Source: Streptomyces sp. CB02009
Lineage (GTDB): Bacteria > Actinomycetota > Actinomycetes > Streptomycetales > Streptomycetaceae
Direction of reading: 5' to 3'
DNA length: 64,000 bases
Assembly: GCF_001905825.1 (NCBI RefSeq)
Contig: NZ_LIVV01000011.1
Location: 297,852-361,851, forward strand
Shown: in pieces, positions 46,454-56,234 of the stretch
How the letters are laid out: every line of letters starts with the position of its first letter
Numbering within the stretch: position 1 is the first letter of the stretch
Program-made: the position numbers and the translations under genes
Notes under the pieces: generated by a model
What the model saw: only the letters and a program-made list of their open reading frames with translations
Database searches by the model: none
Told to the model about the DNA's origin: nothing

Positions 46454-47914
46454 ATGCCAGAGCTCACACGCGCGGAGCTTCCCAGGCACCGGCAGCTCGT
46501 CGTCCTGGCGATCTGCTGCATGAGCCTGCTGATCGTCAGCCTGGACAACACCGCGCTCAACGTCGCCCTGCCCTCGCTGCGCGACGACCTCGACGCCTCC
46601 GTCTCCGGCATGCAGTGGGTCATCGACGCGTACACCCTGGTCCTGGCCTCGCTCCTGATGCTGGCCGGCTCCACCGCCGACCGGATCGGCCGCCGCAGGG
46701 TCTTCGTGACCGGCCTCGTCGTCTTCGCGCTCGGCTCGCTGCTCTGCTCCCTCGCCCCCAGCCTGGAGGCGCTGATCGCCTTCCGTGCGGTGCAGGCGGT
46801 GGGCGGCTCGATGCTCAACCCGGTCGCCATGTCGATCATCACCAACACCTTCACCGAACCCGCCGCACGCGCGCGTGCCATCGGCGTCTGGGGCGCCGTG
46901 GTCGGCATCTCCCTGGCCCTGGGGCCGCTGGTCGGCGGCGTGCTCGTCGAGTCGGTCGGCTGGCGTGCGATCTTCTGGGTCAACCTGCCCGTCGCCCTCG
47001 TCGCCCTGCTCCTCACCCTCCGGTACGTCCCCGAGTCCCGCGCGCCCCGGCCCCGGCGCCCGGACCCGGTCGGACAGCTCCTGGTGGCCGCGCTCCTGGG
47101 CTCCCTCACGTACGCGATCATCGAGACCGACCCGCTCTTCGCCGGCATCGCGGTGGCGGCGCTCGCCGGTGTCCTGGTGTACGAGCCGAGGCGCCGCGAA
47201 CCCCTGATCGACCTGCGGTTCTTCCGCAGCGCGCCGTTCAGCGGTGCCACCGTCGTCGCGATCTGCGCCTTCTCCGGCTTCGCCGGCTTCCTGTTCCTGA
47301 ACACGCTGTACCTCCAGGAGGTGCGCGGGCTCTCCCCGCTGGAGGCCGGCCTGTACGTGCTGCCGATGGCGGGCATGACCTTCGTCTTCGCCCCGCTGTC
47401 GGGCCGGCTCACGGGCGCGCGGGGACCCCGCCTCCCGCTGCTGCTCGCGGGCACGGCGATGGCGGCGGGGGCGCTGCTCTTCGCGGCCTTCGAGGCGGAG
47501 ACCCGTGATCCGCTGCTCTTCACCGGGTACGTGGCCTTCGGCATCGGCTTCGGCCTGGTGAACGCGCCGATCACCAACACGGCCGTCTCCGGGATGCCCC
47601 GGGCGCAGGCCGGGGTGGCGGCGGCCGTGGCCTCGACGAGCCGCCAGGTGGGGCAGACGCTCGGCGTGGCGGTCGTCGGGACGGTGCTCGCGACGGGGGT
47701 GGGCGCGGGAACGTCCGCGGACGACTTCGTGGCGGCGGCGCGGCCGGGCTACTGGGTGGTGACGGCCTGCGGCCTCGCCGTCCTCGCGGTCGGCGCGCTG
47801 ACCAGCGGCGCGTGGGCCCGCCGCACGGCGGAGCGGACGGCCCGGTGCCTGGAGACGGACGACGAGGGGGCGCCGCGGGCGGACGGGACGGACCTGCCGC
47901 TCAGGCGGCGGTGA
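46454..47914 (+). CDS. MFS exporter, EmrB/QacA type
   Basis: 486 residues, fourteen membrane helices. Opening ICCMSLLIVSLDNTALNVALPSLRDDL is the DHA2 signature; MLAGSTADRIGRRRVFVTGL is the loop 2-3 motif. AFRAVQAVGGSMLNPVAMSII and GAVVGISLALGPLVGGVLVE give motif C. Exports drugs or metabolites by proton exchange. A TACTAT -10-like sequence (46442-46447) sits only 7 bp before the ATG, suggesting a leaderless message. Its 3' end overlaps the convergent MmyB-type gene by 14 bp. Confidence 0.92.
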   Translation: MPELTRAELPRHRQLVVLAICCMSLLIVSLDNTALNVALPSLRDDLDASVSGMQWVIDAYTLVLASLLMLAGSTADRIGRRRVFVTGLVVFALGSLLCSLAPSLEALIAFRAVQAVGGSMLNPVAMSIITNTFTEPAARARAIGVWGAVVGISLALGPLVGGVLVESVGWRAIFWVNLPVALVALLLTLRYVPESRAPRPRRPDPVGQLLVAALLGSLTYAIIETDPLFAGIAVAALAGVLVYEPRRREPLIDLRFFRSAPFSGATVVAICAFSGFAGFLFLNTLYLQEVRGLSPLEAGLYVLPMAGMTFVFAPLSGRLTGARGPRLPLLLAGTAMAAGALLFAAFEAETRDPLLFTGYVAFGIGFGLVNAPITNTAVSGMPRAQAGVAAAVASTSRQVGQTLGVAVVGTVLATGVGAGTSADDFVAAARPGYWVVTACGLAVLAVGALTSGAWARRTAERTARCLETDDEGAPRADGTDLPLRRR

Positions 47915-48932
47915 GGGCCTGGGCCTTCCGGGCCGGCCGCGCGTCACCGGCGGCGCGCGCGTCACCTGCGGCGCGAGCCTCCCCGTCCGCCCGCCCTTCC
48001 CGGCCTGCCTGAGCCTCCCGGCCTGCCGGGGCCTCCCGGCCCGCCTGAGGGGGCTGCGGCTCTCCGGTCGCCCGTGCCTCGTCGCGTACGGCCAGCTCCA
48101 GGAGCTGGTCGAGCCGCGCCCTGGACTCCTCGTCGAGGGGCACGTACGTGCCGAGGCGGGGTCCGGCGGCCGGTCCCAGCCAGAGGTTGGTGTGCTCCAG
48201 GCGCAGGACGCCCACCTCGGCGTTCCGGATGACCTTGGCGCGGCCGGCGAGGTCGGCGACGTCACGCCGGTCCCAGAGCTCGCGGAACTCCGGGGAGGCG
48301 TCCTGGAGCCGCTGGACCAGCGCCTTCCAGGCGGGTTCGGCCAGGTGCTCGGCCATCGAGGCACGGAGCTTGCCGACCATCGCGCGCAGGACCTCGGGGA
48401 GGTCGCCGAACGCGGCGCGGAAGTCCTCGTTGGTGAAGGCGAGCCAGAGGGTGTTGCGGTCCTCGCGGGGCAGCGCGTCGAGGTCGCAGTAGAGCCGCCC
48501 GAAGGTGCGGTTGTAGGCGAGGAAGTCGTACCTGCTGTTCTGCACGCAGGCGGGCACGGGCTCCAGCTGGCGGAGCAGTTCGCGCAGCGCGGGGGTGACG
48601 GCCGGGCAGGCCGTCTCGGGGTGCGGGTCGCTCTGGGCGGCGAGGGCGAAGAGGTGGCTGCGTTCGGTCGGGTCGAGCAGCAGGGCTCCCGCGAGGGCGT
48701 CCAGGACCTGCGGGGAGACCTGGATGTCACGGGCCTGCTCCAGCCAGGTGTACCAGGTGACGCCGACGGCGGAGAGGTGGGCGACCTCCTCGCGGCGCAG
48801 GCCCGGGGTGCGGCGGCGGCGCCCCCGGGGCAGGCCGACCTGCTCGGGGGTGATGCGCTCGCGCCGGCTGCGCAGGAAGGCGGCGAGCTCGTGTCGCCGC
48901 GTGCCGGGTTCGGCCGTCGTCATCGTCGTCAC
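47901..48932 (-). CDS. MmyB-type helix-turn-helix regulator
   Basis: 343 residues. The XRE-like DNA-binding domain (residues 10-95) shows ELAAFLRSRRERITPEQVGLPRGRRRRTPGLRREEVAHLSAVGVTWYTWLEQ. The MmyB ligand domain (about 110-290) shows VQNSRYDFLAYNRTFGRLY and EVGVLRLEHTNLWLGPAAGPRLGTYVPLDEES. Known MmyB-type regulators bind fatty acids and control neighbouring oxidoreductase or transporter genes. The last 55 residues are low complexity (PAGREAQAGRE, AAGDARAAGDAR). It faces the MFS gene at 49034 across a 101-bp promoter region with inverted repeats, a standard regulator/target layout. Confidence 0.9.
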   Translation of the reverse strand: MTTMTTAEPGTRRHELAAFLRSRRERITPEQVGLPRGRRRRTPGLRREEVAHLSAVGVTWYTWLEQARDIQVSPQVLDALAGALLLDPTERSHLFALAAQSDPHPETACPAVTPALRELLRQLEPVPACVQNSRYDFLAYNRTFGRLYCDLDALPREDRNTLWLAFTNEDFRAAFGDLPEVLRAMVGKLRASMAEHLAEPAWKALVQRLQDASPEFRELWDRRDVADLAGRAKVIRNAEVGVLRLEHTNLWLGPAAGPRLGTYVPLDEESRARLDQLLELAVRDEARATGEPQPPQAGREAPAGREAQAGREGRADGEARAAGDARAAGDARPARKAQALTAA

Positions 48933-48978
48933 GCTCCCAGGGTGCCGGGCCCGTGAGACCCGTGCCAGGTACTGCTTC

Positions 48979-49006
48979 TACCAGGATAAAGACACTCTGG
49001 TACCAG
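48979..49006. promoter_or_regulatory. Operator-like repeats between the MmyB-type gene and MFS gene
   Basis: TACCAG (48979) and CTGGTA (48997) form an inverted repeat with a 12-bp gap, and CTGGTACCAG (48997-49006) is itself a perfect palindrome. A related CAGGTACTG lies at 48966. The cluster probably binds the adjacent regulator. Confidence 0.55.
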
Positions 49007-49033
49007 GCTGAGGAGCGGCGGATCGTCGGTCCC

Positions 49034-50503
49034 GTGACTACGACCTCCGCTTCTCCCCGCTCCGCGGCCTCTCCCCCGGGCGGCACCCCGCCCGGAGCCG
49101 CCCCCGTCGTCCACGACCGGCCGGCGCTCGGTTCGCTCGGCCTGTTCACCGTCCTGCTCGGCGCGGCCCTGCCCCTGATCGACTTCTTCATCGTCAACGT
49201 CGCCCTGCCGTCGATCGACCACGACCTGGCGGCGGGGCCGGCGCTCCTGGAACTGGTCGTCGCCGGGTACGGCCTCGCGTACGCCGTCCTGCTCGTCCTC
49301 GGCGGACGGCTCGGGGACCTCTTCGGGCGCCGCCGGCTCTTCCTGGCGGGCATGGCGGCCTTCGGGCTGACCTCGCTCGCCTGCGGGCTCGCCCCGGACG
49401 CCTGGACGCTGGTCGGGGCGCGGGTCGCGCAGGGCGCGGCCGCGGCGCTGATGCTGCCGCAGGTCCTCGCGACGATCCACTCCTCGACGGCGGGCGCCCG
49501 GCGGGCCAGGGCGCTGAGCCTGTACGGGGCGACCGCGGGCCTCTCCATGGTGGCCGGGCAGATCCTGGGCGGTGTCCTGGTGGCCGCGGACCTCGCGGGC
49601 TCGGGCTGGCGTGCGGTGTTCCTGGTGAACGTGCCGGTGGCGGTGGCCGGCCTGGCCCTCGCCTTCCGTACGGTCCCGGAGACCCGCTCGGACCGCCCGG
49701 CGCCGGTGGACGTACCGGGAACGCTGCTGCTCGCCCTCGCGCTGACCACCCTGCTCGCGCCGCTGACGGAGGGCCGGGCGGCGGGCTGGCCGGTGTGGAC
49801 GTGGGTGTCGCTGGCCGTCTTCCCGTTCGCCGCGGTGGCGTTCTGGCGGGTGGAGCGGCGGACGGACCGCCGGGGCGGCACGCCGCTGGTCCCGCCGAGC
49901 CTGCTCGCCCTGCTGCCGCTGCGCCGCGGACTCGTGCTGCTGCTGCCGCTCTGCATGGGCTTCGGCGGCTTCATGTTCGTGATCGCGGTCGCCCTGCAGC
50001 AGGGCCTGGGCCTGGGCGCGATCGCCTCGGGCCTGGCCCTGGTCCCGATGGCGGTGGCCTTCTTCGGCGCCTCCCTCGCGGGCCCGCGGCTGGTCCGGCG
50101 CTGGGGCACGCGCGTGGTGACGGCCGGCGGTCTGATCCAGGGCGTCGGCATCGGGCTGCTCGCGCTGACGGTCTGGCGCGCCTGGCCGGACCTGTCGGTG
50201 GGGGTGCTGCTCCCGGGCATGGCGATCGCGGGCCTGGGCCAGGGCCTCCAGCTCCCGGTGCTCTTCCGGGTGATCCTCTCGGAGGTCCCGGGGGAACGCG
50301 CGGGCGTGGGCGGCGGCGTGATGGTGACGACCCAGCAGTCGGCCCTCGCCCTGGGCGTCGCCACCCTGGGCTCCCTCTACCTGGGCCTCGCGTCCTCGGC
50401 CCCGGACGCGGGCACGGCCCTGACGACGACGCTGCTGGTCCAACTGGCCATGGTGGCGGTGACGGTGGCGCTGTCCGTACGCCTGCCGAGGAAGGTCGGC
50501 TAG
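49034..50503 (+). CDS. MFS exporter, DHA2 type
   Basis: 489 residues from the GTG at 49034 (the frame is open to 48953 but that part overlaps the operator region). Fourteen membrane helices; LLGAALPLIDFFIVNVALPSIDHDL opening, LGGRLGDLFGRRRLFLAG loop 2-3 motif, and GARVAQGAAAALMLPQVLATI. Expected to be controlled by the divergent MmyB-type regulator; substrate unknown. Its codons are as GC-biased as those of its neighbours. Confidence 0.9.
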   Translation: MTTTSASPRSAASPPGGTPPGAAPVVHDRPALGSLGLFTVLLGAALPLIDFFIVNVALPSIDHDLAAGPALLELVVAGYGLAYAVLLVLGGRLGDLFGRRRLFLAGMAAFGLTSLACGLAPDAWTLVGARVAQGAAAALMLPQVLATIHSSTAGARRARALSLYGATAGLSMVAGQILGGVLVAADLAGSGWRAVFLVNVPVAVAGLALAFRTVPETRSDRPAPVDVPGTLLLALALTTLLAPLTEGRAAGWPVWTWVSLAVFPFAAVAFWRVERRTDRRGGTPLVPPSLLALLPLRRGLVLLLPLCMGFGGFMFVIAVALQQGLGLGAIASGLALVPMAVAFFGASLAGPRLVRRWGTRVVTAGGLIQGVGIGLLALTVWRAWPDLSVGVLLPGMAIAGLGQGLQLPVLFRVILSEVPGERAGVGGGVMVTTQQSALALGVATLGSLYLGLASSAPDAGTALTTTLLVQLAMVAVTVALSVRLPRKVG

Positions 50504-50543
50504 CGGGACGTCCGCCGAGGACGGCGGACCGGCGAGGAGGCGA

Positions 50544-50577
50544 AAGGGCCCGGAGCGTGGAGACGCCCCGGGCCCTT
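50544..50577. terminator. Bidirectional terminator
   Basis: 10-bp stem AAGGGCCCGG / CCGGGCCCTT with a 14-nt loop between the converging MFS and DUF6243 genes. Confidence 0.75.
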
Positions 50578-50592
50578 CGCGCTGCGGTGTGA

Positions 50593-50835
50593 CTACTCCT
50601 GGCCGGTGCCGGTGCCGGTGGCGTCCGTGGCGGCGGTGCCGGTGGTCTCCGTCGCCGTCCCGGCGGCGTCGGCTCCCTGCGTGCGCTCGCGCATCTTCTT
50701 CAGGAGGTCCTGCTTGCGGTCGTCGGCGGAGCGCTGGGCCGCCGTACGGCTCTGGCCGTTGCCGTGCTGGTCGGCGCGGGACAGCTTCTTGCGCTGCCCT
50801 CCGACGCCGAGGAGGTTGTTGCGGCTCTTCGCCAC
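50593..50835 (-). CDS. DUF6243-type small basic protein
   Basis: 80 residues. The conserved part AKSRNNLLGVGGQRKKLSRADQHGNGQSRTAAQRSADDRKQDLLKKMRER matches a short Streptomyces family listed as DUF6243, as I recall. It is strongly basic with no membrane segment and ends in a Gly/Thr/Ala repeat tail (GTATETTGTAATDATGTGTG) that looks unstructured. GTG start with GGGAGAA upstream. Role unknown; nucleic-acid binding is only a guess from charge. Confidence 0.8.
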   Translation of the reverse strand: MAKSRNNLLGVGGQRKKLSRADQHGNGQSRTAAQRSADDRKQDLLKKMRERTQGADAAGTATETTGTAATDATGTGTGQE

Positions 50836-51114
50836 GGTGTTCTCCCGTCAGTGAGGTGGTCGGTGGTCTGACTCGGGCTGCCGGCGAAGGCGCTCACTCA
50901 TAGATCTGGAAGAACGAGTACATGGCGGCGACGCTACTCCGGCCCCGTGGGCGGGGGCACCCGGTTTTCCGGCGGCGCGCACGGCCGCGCGACACGGGAG
51001 ACGAGACGGAATGACAAATATTGAAATCTGTCATCGGTCATGTCATGGTTGATGTGGAACACCGATCCACCGGCATCCACAGCAACATCCGCATCCGCAT
51101 CCGAGGAGACAGCC
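50836..51114. other. Divergent promoter region, DUF6243 and aldo/keto reductase
   Basis: This 279-bp region holds the operator-like repeat at 51009-51032 and short CATCCGCAT repeats (51075-51102) before the reductase ribosome site. Nothing else was recognised. Confidence 0.5.
51009..51032 (+). promoter_or_regulatory. Inverted repeat upstream of the aldo/keto reductase gene
   Basis: ATGACA and TGTCAT arms are separated by 12 AT-rich bases. The core TGACA/TGTCA also appears in the repeat before the tetR-like gene at 52169, so one repressor may bind both. Confidence 0.55.
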
Positions 51115-52152
51115 ATGACCACCACCAGGCGCCCCGTCCCCACCCGCCCCCTCGGCACCACCGGGCCCGAGGTCTCCGCCCTCGGTCTCGGCTGCATGGG
51201 CATGTCCGCGCTGTACGGCGAGAGCGACCGCGCCGAGTCGATCGCGACGATCCACGCCGCCCTGGACGCGGGGGTGACCCTGCTCGACACGGGCGACTTC
51301 TACGGGATGGGACACAACGAGCTGCTGATCGAGGAGGCGCTGCGCACGGCCCCCGCGGGCGCCCGCGAACAGGCGCTGACCAGCGTGAAGTTCGGTGCCC
51401 TGCGCACGGTCGAGGGCGGCTTCACCGGGTACGACGGGCGGCCGGCCGCCGTGAAGAACTTCGCGGCCTACTCGCTCCAGCGCCTCGGCACCGACCACAT
51501 CGACATCTACCGCATCGCCCGCGTCGACCCGGACGTGCCGATCGAGGAGACCGTCGGCGCCATCGCCGAGCTCGTCGAGGCCGGGCACGTCCGGCACATC
51601 GGGCTCTCCGAGGTCGGCGCCGACACCCTGCGCCGGGCCGCGGCCGTGGCCCCGATCGCGGACCTCCAGATCGAGTACTCGCTGATCTCCCGGTCGATCG
51701 AGGACAAGATCCTGCCCACCGCCCGCGAGCTGGGCATCGGCATCACGGCGTACGGCGTGCTGTCGCGCGGGCTGATCAGCGGCCACTTCACCCGGGACCG
51801 CGAGCTGGCGGCGAACGACTTCCGGGGCATGAGCCCGCGCTTCCAGGGCGACAACCTCCAGCGGAACCTGGACCTCGTGGACCGGCTGCGGGCGCTCGCC
51901 GAGGCCAAGGGCGTGACCGTCGCGCAGACCGCGATCGCCTGGGTCCTCGCCCAGGCCGAGCGGCAGGGCGCGGACATCGTCCCGCTGGTCGGCGCCCGGC
52001 GCCGGGACCGGCTCGCGGAGGCGCTCGGCGCCCTGGACGTCACGCTCGACGCCGCCGACCTGGCGGCGATCGAGGAGGCCGTCCCGGCGGGCGCGGCGGC
52101 CGGCGACCGCTACCCGGCGGCGCAGATGGCGCATCTGGACAGCGAGCACTGA
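51115..52152 (+). CDS. Aldo/keto reductase
   Basis: 345 residues. PLGTTGPEVSALGLGCMGMSALYG opening; the catalytic tetrad is expected at Asp in LLDTGDFYGMGHNE, the Tyr of FYG, Lys in LTSVKFG, and a His shifted or absent, since the usual DxxxxHxPD segment reads HIDIYRIARVDP here. NADPH-binding SRGL...FTRD and the C-terminal LVGARRRDRLAEALGALDV are present. The canonical (SQ)YS segment reads QIEYSLISR. GAGGAG 6 nt before the ATG. Transcribed with the TetR gene, 16 bp downstream. Confidence 0.9.
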   Translation: MTTTRRPVPTRPLGTTGPEVSALGLGCMGMSALYGESDRAESIATIHAALDAGVTLLDTGDFYGMGHNELLIEEALRTAPAGAREQALTSVKFGALRTVEGGFTGYDGRPAAVKNFAAYSLQRLGTDHIDIYRIARVDPDVPIEETVGAIAELVEAGHVRHIGLSEVGADTLRRAAAVAPIADLQIEYSLISRSIEDKILPTARELGIGITAYGVLSRGLISGHFTRDRELAANDFRGMSPRFQGDNLQRNLDLVDRLRALAEAKGVTVAQTAIAWVLAQAERQGADIVPLVGARRRDRLAEALGALDVTLDAADLAAIEEAVPAGAAAGDRYPAAQMAHLDSEH

Positions 52153-52163
52153 CAGGTACTGTC
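52151..52163 (+). promoter_or_regulatory. Small inverted repeat before the tetR-like gene
   Basis: GACAG-GTA-CTGTC lies between the reductase stop and the regulator ATG. It shares the TGACA core with the repeat at 51009-51032. Confidence 0.4.
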
Positions 52164-52168
52164 CTTCC

Positions 52169-52759
52169 ATGGCCGCCACCGAGACCCTGACCGCCGAGCG
52201 CATCCTCGAAGCCACCGAGGAGGTGCTGCGGCGCTACGGCCCGGCGAAGGCGACCGTCGTGGACGTGGCCCGGGTCCTCGGCGTCAGCCACGGCAGCGTC
52301 TACCGCCACTTCCGCACCAAGGCGGCCCTGCGCGAGGCGGTGACCGAGCGGTGGCTGGAGCGGACGATCGTCGCGCTGCGGCCGCACGTCGAGGGCGAGC
52401 GGCCCGCGGACGAGCGGCTGACCGACTGGCTCACGGCCCTGTTCACCCTGAAGCGGCGCAAGGCCGGCGGCGATCCGGAGCTGATGGCCACGTTCCAGGT
52501 CCTGATCGGCGAGAACAGCGCGGTGGTCGACCGGCACGAGGAGCACCTCGTGGAGCAGATCGCCCGCATCCTGGAGGCCGGTCACGGCGAGGGGCTGTTC
52601 ACGGCCCCGGAGCGGGACTTCGGGACGACGGCCCGCGCGGTCTTCGACGCCACGGACCGCTTCCACAACCCCGCACACGCCGCCGACTGGTCCGCGCCGG
52701 GCGTGGAGGACGCGTTCGCGGCGGTCGTCGCCCTGGTGCAGCGGGCGCTCCGGGCCTGA
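52169..52759 (+). CDS. TetR/AcrR-family regulator
   Basis: 196 residues. Helix-turn-helix domain LTAERILEATEEVLRRYGPAKATVVDVARVLGVSHGSVYRHFRTKAALREAVTERW (residues 8-64). The C-terminal ligand-binding domain is of the YjdC/PsrA-like size. ATG without a strong ribosome site, translated after the reductase. Likely autoregulates and controls the reductase through the TGACA/TGTCA repeats. Confidence 0.93.
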   Translation: MAATETLTAERILEATEEVLRRYGPAKATVVDVARVLGVSHGSVYRHFRTKAALREAVTERWLERTIVALRPHVEGERPADERLTDWLTALFTLKRRKAGGDPELMATFQVLIGENSAVVDRHEEHLVEQIARILEAGHGEGLFTAPERDFGTTARAVFDATDRFHNPAHAADWSAPGVEDAFAAVVALVQRALRA

Positions 52760-52870
52760 GCGCCATGCCCATTTGAAGATCATTTGGCCTGGACTTTCCC
52801 CTTCCCTGTCCGGTACATGACTAGCGTTCCCCCGCACCGCGACCGCACTGCACCGCTCCCAGGGGGAACC

Positions 52871-53557
52871 ATGTCCGCACCCGACAAGCCGCCGGCCCGC
52901 TCGGGCCCCGCCGCCGCCGTCGGCTGGGTCCTGACCATCGGGCTCAACGTCGTCGCGCCGATCCTGACGTACAACGTCCTGACCGAGGACCACGGCTGGT
53001 CCGAGTTCGCCGCCCTGCTCGCCGGCAGCGCCTGGCCGGTCCTGGACAGCGCGATCATGGTCGCCTGGCGGCGCAGGATCGACGAGTTCGCCGTCGTCAC
53101 TCTGGTGTTCCTGGTGATCACGGCCCTGGTCTCGCTGATCGGCGCGCACACCGCCCGCGCGCTGCTGGTCAAGGACTCCGGGATCACGGGCCTCTTCGGG
53201 CTGCTCTGCCTGGCCACCCTGCTCGCACCCCGCCCGCTGATGTTCTACTTCGGGCGCAAGTTCGCCACCGACGGCACCCCGGCGAGCACCGCCTGGTGGA
53301 ACGGCATGTGGCAGTACGAGGGCTTCCGCTCCACCATGCGCACGATGACGCTGGTGTGGGGCGTGGCGTACGTCGCCGAGGCGCTGCTCCGCGTCGCCCT
53401 CGCCTACGCGCTCCCGACGAGGACCATGGTCGTGCTGAGCCCGGTCATGATCTACGGGGTGCTCGGCGTCCTGGGCGTGTGGACGGCCTGGTTCGGGAAG
53501 CGCCGCGCGGCCGAGGGCGCACGGCGCCAGGCCGAGGCGGAAGCGGCGACCGCCTGA
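52871..53557 (+). CDS. VC0807-like membrane protein
   Basis: 228 residues with five or six membrane helices (VGWVLTIGLNVVAPILTYNVL, VVTLVFLVITALVSLIGAHTA, LFGLLCLATLLAPRPLMFYFGRKF, MTLVWGVAYVAEALLRVALAYAL, VVLSPVMIYGVLGVLGVWTAW). The ARPLMFYFGR-type segment and overall layout match the VC0807/DUF3159-like family, of unknown function. ATG at 52871 with GGGGGA just upstream. A strong terminator separates it from convergent glyS. Confidence 0.82.
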   Translation: MSAPDKPPARSGPAAAVGWVLTIGLNVVAPILTYNVLTEDHGWSEFAALLAGSAWPVLDSAIMVAWRRRIDEFAVVTLVFLVITALVSLIGAHTARALLVKDSGITGLFGLLCLATLLAPRPLMFYFGRKFATDGTPASTAWWNGMWQYEGFRSTMRTMTLVWGVAYVAEALLRVALAYALPTRTMVVLSPVMIYGVLGVLGVWTAWFGKRRAAEGARRQAEAEAATA

Positions 53558-53599
53558 CACGGCCCGCCACCCGACGGCGTACGACACACGGCACGGCAA

Positions 53600-53631
53600 A
53601 GCCCCCGGTTCCGACATCGGAACCGGGGGCT
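53600..53631. terminator. Bidirectional terminator between VC0807-like gene and glyS
   Basis: 15-bp perfect inverted repeat AGCCCCCGGTTCCGA / TCGGAACCGGGGGCT with almost no loop, followed by CTCTCCC. Serves both converging genes. Confidence 0.85.
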
Positions 53632-53651
53632 CTCCCGTACGCGACCGGAGG

Positions 53652-55034
<1,383 letters not shown>

Positions 55035-55163
55035 GGTGCTCTCTTCATTACGACGACGAAGTGCGAATGCCACAGGTTACCGGCGCCCGCACCCCCCGTA
55101 TCAAATCGGTTCGGTGGGGGGACCGCGCGAGGGGTCGCGTGGGCGGGGCCACACGTACGACAA

Positions 55164-55201
55164 TTGACAATCGTTTCCAGTTTTGTTGAAAATGAGTGTC
55201 A
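55164..55201 (+). promoter_or_regulatory. Tandem Zur boxes over the znuA promoter and start
   Basis: TGACAATCGTTTCCA (55165-55179) and TGAAAATGAGTGTCA (55187-55201) each match the 15-bp actinobacterial Zur palindrome TGAAAATnATTTTCA in 12-13 positions, with centres 22 bp apart. TTGACA (55164-55169) is a -35 and TGAAAA, 17 bp on, the -10. The second box runs into the ATG at 55201. Confidence 0.75.
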
Positions 55202-56208
55202 TGAACGTACGTCGCCGCCTCATATCCAGCACCGCCGCCGCCGCAGCCGTCACGCTCGGCATCGTCACCCTCTCCGCCTGCGGCGGCAGCTCCGACGCGG
55301 CCGACAAGGGCGGCGACGGCAAGCTCGACGTGGTGGCGTCGTTCTACCCCATGCAGTACCTGGCCGAGCAGATAGGCGGCGGCCACGTCGCCGTCGACAC
55401 GCTCACCAAGCCCGGCGTCGAGCCGCACGACCTGGAGCTCAAGCCGAAGCAGATCGGCGAGCTCGGCGAGGCCGACGTCGTCCTCTACCTCAAGGGCATC
55501 CAGCCCGCCGTCGACGACGCGATCGCCCAGGCCGGCGTGAAGAACACCGTCGACGTCGCCACCCTCACGAAGCTCGAGGCCCACGGCACCGGGGTCGGCC
55601 ACGCGGGCCACGACCACGCCGAAGGGGAGCACGCCGAGGGCGAGCACGCGGAGGAGGAAGCCGGTCACGACCACGGCTCCGAGGCCGGCAACGACCCGCA
55701 CATCTGGCTCGACCCCGTGAAGTACGCCGAGGTCGCCAAGGGTGTCGGCACCGCCCTGGAGAAGGCCGACCCGGCGAACGCCGCCGACTACCGGAAGAAC
55801 ACCGACGCGCTCGTCAAGAAGCTCGGCGACCTGAACACCGACTTCGCGAACGGCCTGAAGAACACCACCACGAAGACCTTCATCACCACCCACTCCGCCT
55901 TCGGCTACCTCGCCGAGCGCTACGGCCTGGACCAGGAGGGCATCTCCGGCATCGACCCCGAGTCCGAGCCGAGCCCCGCCCGGATCAAGGAACTCCAGGA
56001 CGTCGCGAAGAAGGACAAGGTCACCACGGTCTTCTTCGAGACCCTCGCGAGCGACAAGACCGCCAAGACCCTCGCCGGCGACACCGGTCTGAAGACCGAC
56101 GTGCTCGACCCGCTGGAGGGAATCACGGACACGTCCAAGGGCGATGACTACATCGAGGTCATGCGCTCCAACCTCGCCGCGCTGCAGAAGGCCCTCGGCG
56201 CGAAGTGA
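55201..56208 (+). CDS. znuA: Zinc ABC transporter, substrate-binding lipoprotein
   Basis: 335 residues. Lipoprotein signal with lipobox LSAC (Cys27), then the cluster A-I metal-binding fold: VVASFYPMQYLAEQIGG, VEPHDLELKPKQI (metal His), a His/Glu/Asp-rich loop (HAGHDHAEGEHAEGEHAEEEAGHDHG, described here by its His repeats at residues about 138-163), DPHIWLDPVKYA and FITTHSAFGYLAERYGL with a further metal His. The ATG at 55201 was chosen; ATG 55192 and TTG 55183 are in frame but lie inside the promoter/Zur box, so the message may be leaderless. Delivers Zn2+ to ZnuBC. Confidence 0.93.
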   Translation: MNVRRRLISSTAAAAAVTLGIVTLSACGGSSDAADKGGDGKLDVVASFYPMQYLAEQIGGGHVAVDTLTKPGVEPHDLELKPKQIGELGEADVVLYLKGIQPAVDDAIAQAGVKNTVDVATLTKLEAHGTGVGHAGHDHAEGEHAEGEHAEEEAGHDHGSEAGNDPHIWLDPVKYAEVAKGVGTALEKADPANAADYRKNTDALVKKLGDLNTDFANGLKNTTTKTFITTHSAFGYLAERYGLDQEGISGIDPESEPSPARIKELQDVAKKDKVTTVFFETLASDKTAKTLAGDTGLKTDVLDPLEGITDTSKGDDYIEVMRSNLAALQKALGAK

Positions 56209-56234
56209 TCACCGCACAGCAGGAGGTACGAGCC

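Noticed and set aside
48953..49033. Upstream start for the MFS gene giving 27 extra residues
   Set aside because: That segment contains the operator repeats and lacks transporter similarity; the GTG at 49034 is the better start.
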